Shown in pieces: positions 62,501 to 64,000 of a stretch of DNA of 64,000 bases. Every line of letters starts with the position of its first letter. Position 1 is the stretch's first letter. The stretch is from Leptoclinus maculatus (taxonomy: Eukaryota; Chordata; Actinopteri; Perciformes; Stichaeidae): the NCBI GenBank assembly GCA_032191485.1, contig JAVDOI010000008.1, positions 20,895,165-20,959,164 of the forward strand, written 5' to 3'. Under the pieces are notes generated by a model, which made no database searches, had not been told where the DNA came from, and saw only the letters and a program-made list of their open reading frames with translations. A program made the position numbers and the translations under genes.

Positions 62501-64000
62501 TTCAAAGTCTAGAGTTTACATTTCCAAACATAAAGGGTATTCAATTATTTTTACATTTTAATTGCATCCATAAGTAACAAAATCACAATATGTATGACTA
62601 TTTTGCTTATGAGTTTTATACACTTTCAGTAATAAAACATTTAAAAGCAGTAATCTTATCAGATGGGGTACTTATTTAATGGGTGTCTGTGGTCAAATGT
62701 GTCTAAGTTTAGGGGTCCTTGACATGAAGTAGTTTGGGAACCACTGGGCTTACATGATAATAATAGTATTATACGTTTGATATACTTGCACACTTTAGAT
62801 TTCCAAGATAAAAAGCATCCTGTTTTACATTCGTCAAAATGATTATACCATCATAAAGTATTACATTATCATTAAAAATGTTACTGTAATATCAGCCATG
62901 AAATTTGATCACATTATTGGTCAAGTTATTACATTAATGGGTTTTATTACATTTTTATCAGGTTAAGTGCAAATTGTACTACATTTTCAGGAAATTATTA
63001 AATGATTGGGTCCTACAGGGACCATAACAGTCGGGTTTGTTGAGCAGAAACCAACTAATATTTCCATCGTTGGGGCAGCCAGGTAGCAATAAGAAATGAT
63101 GTCACGCTGCCTGACTTTCAAACGAAGCAAAAATCAAGAAGGTTCTGGTGATAACTTAAGACAAAGCACATTTTTTTAGAGCTGGCTATCAAACAGATCA
63201 TTACCATATGACCTTGGGCTTTCAGCCAAAGTTGGTCATGGCTGCTTGGACTCAAATATACATCGCATACTTCAAACACCTATAAAGAATCTGTAAGGTA
63301 TAACTTTATGTTTTATGGATTCCTTCCAGCCTTTAGCTAATTGACCCAAAACATTTTACTATCACCTTCCATCAAACATTGACTAATGTACAACGTGCAG
63401 AGAGGCCGTTCCATCTCCACAAAGTACCGCATCCTGCTAACAATAGACCAAAGAAAAAGGAGTGAATGAGACTCATTTGCTCTTGTGGCGGGCTTATGAA
63501 GGGAAGCATCACTCAGTCAGAGGGTATTTTAAGAAGCCACCTCAAGAGGTGGTTCCCGGATGATGCACTGCATTCTGCATGCATTTACATCTGATTTACC
63601 AGCTTTTTTTGTGATTCAGATAACGTATCCAGGTCAAAGACAAAAAAAGATTCATCCTTGCCTCCACTGATTATTCAAATTTGACCAGCCATCCGTCAAC
63701 TCACCTGCATGTTCATGGCCCTGACTCTGGCTTTGGATGTGGTTGTGGCCACTTTCTTGCCTTCCGCTGTTGCTGCTGTCTTTGGGACTCAGGCTCTCAC
63801 GAAAGCCGTGAGTCGGGCTTTGACTGCTGGACCTGAGAACACCGGGCTCCCCCTGGTTCACACTGGAGCTGCAGCGCTGACTCCACGACTTGACTCTTTC
63901 TGCGGGAGCCGCCTGATTCAAACCAGCTGAACTGGGGCTGAGGCTGGGACTAGGGGAGTGGTTCTGGTTTTGGTTCTGGTTGAGGGCCTGGACAACATTG
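35422..64000 (-). CDS. osbpl10: Oxysterol-binding protein-related protein 10, 3' part (8 exons; 5' end outside window)
   Basis: Lipid-transfer protein of the OSBP family; ORP10 carries phosphatidylserine/PI4P between membranes. Exons in coding order: >64000-63705, 51110-50923, 47234-47079, 45738-45216, 39088-38902, 37721-37539, 36813-36660, 35466-35422; 576 residues plus stop, all joins in frame. The first two exons are a Ser/Asn/Gln-rich linker. Exon 3 has the acidic stretch and DLGVLDDQRSIMLHLLSQLK opening the ORD. Exon 4 carries VVLPTFILEKRSLLEMYANF, NPILGENFHCSW and the family signature EQVSHHPP (near 45340). Later exons carry ARSILTVPWVELGGKV, FHTKPFYGGKVHR, CKAQGEWNGMLEFTY and TPWKPKYFIKE. 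The last 14 codons end NPLWKAH as in human OSBPL10. DRVRPLRT and KVIDT favour OSBPL10 over OSBPL11. A small exon could be missed between 63705 and 51110. The PH domain lies upstream. Confidence 0.9.
35468..35551. repeat. (CA/TG)n microsatellite abutting the final osbpl10 acceptor
   Basis: CA units with two TA interruptions. On the gene strand the intron ends ...TGTGTGTGTAG and exon 8 begins GGTGAAGGCTGGGTGTAC, leaving no pyrimidine tract between repeat and acceptor. Confidence 0.95.
35833..35945 (-). mobile_element. LINE 3' tail fragment (antisense copy)
   Basis: CAATTCAATTTATTTAGCCC, CAAAATCACA and AGAGGGCTTTATAATCTGTA are the reverse complement of the tail at 44040-44272. It is cut off after about 110 bases and followed by a C-run (35943-35956). 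Confidence 0.75.
35960..36659. other. osbpl10 intron 7 remainder
   Basis: ATA/ATG-rich simple sequence around 35965-36095, then unique DNA. No gene seen. Confidence 0.45.
36814..37538. other. osbpl10 intron 6
   Basis: About 720 bases with an AATAA-rich stretch near 37090-37125. No recognised feature. Confidence 0.45.
38440..38550 (-). repeat. Dispersed repeat with GGTGTTC/GGACAACCC motifs (copy 3)
   Basis: TGCCAAATTTGAAGAAATTC, CTCAAGGTGTTCAGG and CGGATGGACAACCC are the reverse complement of motifs in the copies at 12400 and 17735. The estrogen-type palindrome is not present in this fragment. Confidence 0.7.
39157..39715. mobile_element. Complete MITE, about 560 bp, representative of a family repeated in this window
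   Basis: The left end CAACACGTTCTCACTCTCAA is the imperfect complement of the right end TTGGGAGTGAGAACGGGTTG (39696-39715). The left arm continues GTCAAATACCGACGCTTGGT; the right arm contains ACGCTGACCAATTGTTGACG. Flanks TTATTGT and TTAATGT may be a diverged target duplication. The interior has GTGGTTTGGGTTACAATAA, CACACGGGACACAAACAT and GGTCTCCTGGGTGAAAGTCC. Non-coding. Pieces of this family recur near 2640, 43880, 44260-44960, 46826, 52660 and 57230. Confidence 0.65.
39716..42900. other. osbpl10 intron 4, left part
   Basis: TACTT-type repeat fragment (39850-39970). CAGAGGTCGGCAACCTTTTT at 41322 looks like a hAT terminus without a visible partner. CAACATGGCGGCGGC at 41650 is a YY1-like site. 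No gene was recognised; the 40.5-42.7 kb ORFs have no supported product. Confidence 0.5.
42905..42980. repeat. (CT)n then (CA)n microsatellites
   Basis: About 24 CT units with one CG interruption, followed after a short gap by ten CA units. Confidence 0.92.
43880..44960. repeat. Cluster of MITE-family fragments interrupted by a LINE tail
   Basis: Recurring words GTGGTTTGGGTTAAAATAAC, CACGCGGGACACAAACAG, CGGTCTCCTGGGTCAA, TAGGTTTAGGCAACAAAACC and GAAGGTCTGGTGTTTTTAGA match the family element at 39157. At least two partial copies are present, split by the LINE 3' tail at 44040-44272. Confidence 0.6.
44040..44272 (+). mobile_element. 3' end of a fish non-LTR retrotransposon (CR1/Rex1-like tail)
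   Basis: Contains CTGGGAGAGGGATCCCTCCT, GGGGGAGTTTTTCCTGTTCC, TGTAAAGCCCTCTGAGGC and ends AATAAATTGAATTGAATTA. This is a 3'-UTR-only truncated copy with a short tandem tail, as in CR1/Rex-type LINEs. The precise family is from memory of fish repeats. Confidence 0.65.
45739..47078. other. osbpl10 intron 3
   Basis: CA-rich patch (45960-45990), and a MITE-family fragment near 46826-46900 with CACACTCCCAACTCAATAGC. No gene recognised. Confidence 0.5.
47231..47234 (-). other. osbpl10: Tandem NAGNAG splice acceptor of osbpl10 exon at 47.2 kb
   Basis: The intron end reads CCACCAGCAG before AGCCAAACC. Both AGs keep the frame: the exon starts at 47234 (CAG, adding one Gln) or 47231. Either product keeps the downstream ORF. 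Confidence 0.7.
47640..47790 (+). repeat. Dispersed repeat, paired with 52870-52995
   Basis: CATTGTGCGTTTCTGCAAGC, TTTTGGTTCAGAAACGTAGA and TTTTCTGGCAACCAGG correspond in order to CATTGTGCGTTTCTGCTAGC, CTTTGGTTCAGAAACGTCGA and TTTTCTGGCAACTGGA in the second copy. Confidence 0.75.
47800..49790. other. osbpl10 intron 2, middle
   Basis: About 2 kb of AT-rich DNA. No gene, RNA or delimitable repeat recognised. Confidence 0.4.
49793..50170 (+). repeat. Long copy of a dispersed fish repeat
   Basis: Starts ACACGGACAACTCCCAGACC. Includes TGTATTGAAGAAGACTTGAA and AGAAGTAGAGTCATTTTCTC, then GGAGTCGCCCCCTGCT, and ends TCACTTTTCAGACCCAGAGG. Partial copies are at 1130-1225 (left part) and 59170-59300 (right part). 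Non-coding. Confidence 0.7.
50461..50575. repeat. (CA)n/(CACT)n microsatellite in osbpl10 intron 2
   Basis: About 30 CA units then five CACT units. ORFs coding for HTHTHT or CVCVCV are artefacts of it. Confidence 0.95.
51111..51799. other. osbpl10 intron 1 (in-window numbering), proximal part
   Basis: Purine-rich GAGA stretch (51120-51210) directly upstream of the 51110 acceptor on the gene strand, where it reads as a long pyrimidine tract. A CT-rich region follows (51355-51520). No gene seen. Confidence 0.5.
51800..52100 (+). mobile_element. SINE-like fish repeat with B-box-like GGTTCGGTC
   Basis: GATCGGCGGTTCGGTCACCC, CCTTGGGCAAGACACTTAGA, GAATGGGTGTGAATGGGTGA and AAAGCGCTTTGAGGCGTCGG occur in the order seen in a very common fish repeat. 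It ends AAGTACAAGTCCATTTACTA. The GGTTCG core resembles a pol III B box. Confidence 0.65.
52640..52995. repeat. MITE-family fragment plus second copy of the 47.64-kb repeat
   Basis: Contains AAACACAGGACATTCACTCA, TTTTGTTGCCTAAAACTAAC and then the block shared with 47640-47790. Confidence 0.6.
53787..53806. repeat. Short (GT)n microsatellite
   Basis: Ten GT units. Confidence 0.85.
55070..55330 (-). pseudogene. L1-like LINE ORF2 C-terminal remnant
   Basis: Minus-strand SSHARWIADVFGFIKLEMISY, close to the stop, matches the shape of L1-clade ORF2 ends (xSxxWIxDVxxFIKLEKIxY). Upstream FIASRRRIL-like words are in another frame, so the copy is frameshifted. No other ORF2 part is recognisable nearby. 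Confidence 0.45.
57225..57600. repeat. MITE-family fragment
   Basis: ACACCGACGCTTGGTCAGTG and CAAGTCAACGTTGACTTATT are shared with the element at 39157-39715. It ends where a hAT-like terminus begins. Confidence 0.55.
57610..58060 (+). mobile_element. Possible hAT-like element (left end only)
   Basis: CAGTGGCGGACCGTGCATTT at 57602-57621 resembles the CAGTGGCGG terminus of the 1412-2622 element. No inverted partner was found, so extent is a guess. Confidence 0.35.
59155..59530. repeat. Two abutting dispersed repeats
   Basis: 59170-59300 repeats AGAAGTAGAGTCATTTTCTC from the 49.79-kb family. 59300-59530 ends CTGAAAATGAGCATGATATG then TCCCCTTTAA, a common fish repeat end. Non-coding. Confidence 0.6.
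59940..60110 (-). repeat. Dispersed repeat with perfect estrogen-response-element palindrome (copy 4)
   Basis: GTGCCAAATTTGAAGACATT, CCAGGTGTTCCTGAGATAAC and GGTACGGACGGACGACC are the reverse complement of the family seen at 12400 and 17735. The palindrome at 60033-60051 lies inside. Confidence 0.75.
60035..60049. promoter_or_regulatory. Consensus estrogen-response-element palindrome AGGTCACAGTGACCT
   Basis: Exact match to the vitellogenin-type consensus; palindromic over 19 bases (60033-60051). A DR1-like TGACCT-T-TGACCA lies at 59914-59926. It is in a repeat within an osbpl10 intron; activity unproven. Confidence 0.5.
60782..62294. other. osbpl10 intron 1 (in-window numbering), distal part
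   Basis: No recognised gene or repeat. The small ORFs here have no support. Confidence 0.4.
62295..63015. mobile_element. MITE-like element with long imperfect inverted repeats
   Basis: TTTAATGACCTTCCGAAAAT and GCAACCTGATAAAACTCAAT (62300-62365) pair with the complement of the right side (62935-63012), which reads TTTAATAATTTCCTGAAAAT and TAACCTGATAAAAATG. Right flank: GGGTCCTACAGGGACC. Interior non-coding. Confidence 0.5.

Overview
This window is from a teleost fish nuclear genome, probably a percomorph. The three genes are vertebrate-type, split by GT..AG introns, and best matched to vertebrate SLC6A20, GGCT and OSBPL10. The non-coding DNA is full of fish-type repeats: CA/GT microsatellites, hAT-like elements with 8-bp target duplications, a LINE 3' tail ending in an ATTGA-type run, and the fish repeat rich in TACTTTTACTTGAGTA-like motifs. 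There is no operon, CRISPR or other prokaryotic feature.

Layout. All three genes are on the minus strand. (1) 349-14687 is a complete 11-exon slc6a20 (599 aa; SIT1-type imino-acid transporter). It has a TATA box at 14831-14837 and a possible ATTAAA poly(A) signal at 191-196. Its introns hold a nested pair of DNA transposons (about 1340-2838), a broken non-LTR reverse transcriptase (about 7390-9230) and a repeat carrying nuclear-receptor-like sites (12400-12710). (2) 14.9-23.3 kb is intergenic, with a 30-bp minisatellite at 20965-21803. (3) 23294-26758 is a complete 4-exon gamma-glutamylcyclotransferase (212 aa) with an unexpected N-terminal signal peptide. (4) 26.8-35.4 kb is intergenic. It holds an AT-rich degenerate tandem array (29.27-32.06 kb) into which a 1.2-kb hAT-like element has inserted, and a dead mrps28-like gene fragment lying between 19-bp inverted repeats (33815-34408). 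(5) 35422 to beyond 64000 is the 3' part of osbpl10: eight exons encoding 576 residues, including the whole sterol-binding-protein domain. The 5' part with the PH domain lies outside the window.

The three proteins have unrelated jobs (imino-acid uptake at the plasma membrane, breakdown of gamma-glutamyl peptides, lipid exchange between membranes), and I see no sign that they form one system. Exon coordinates were read by hand from splice signals and reading-frame continuity. Summed lengths are divisible by three for all genes, which supports the models. I found no clearly new biological system. The observations most worth a second look are the dual-start secreted/cytosolic GGCT, the mrps28 fragment between inverted repeats, splice sites sitting inside GT microsatellites, and near-ideal estrogen-response-element palindromes in a dispersed repeat.
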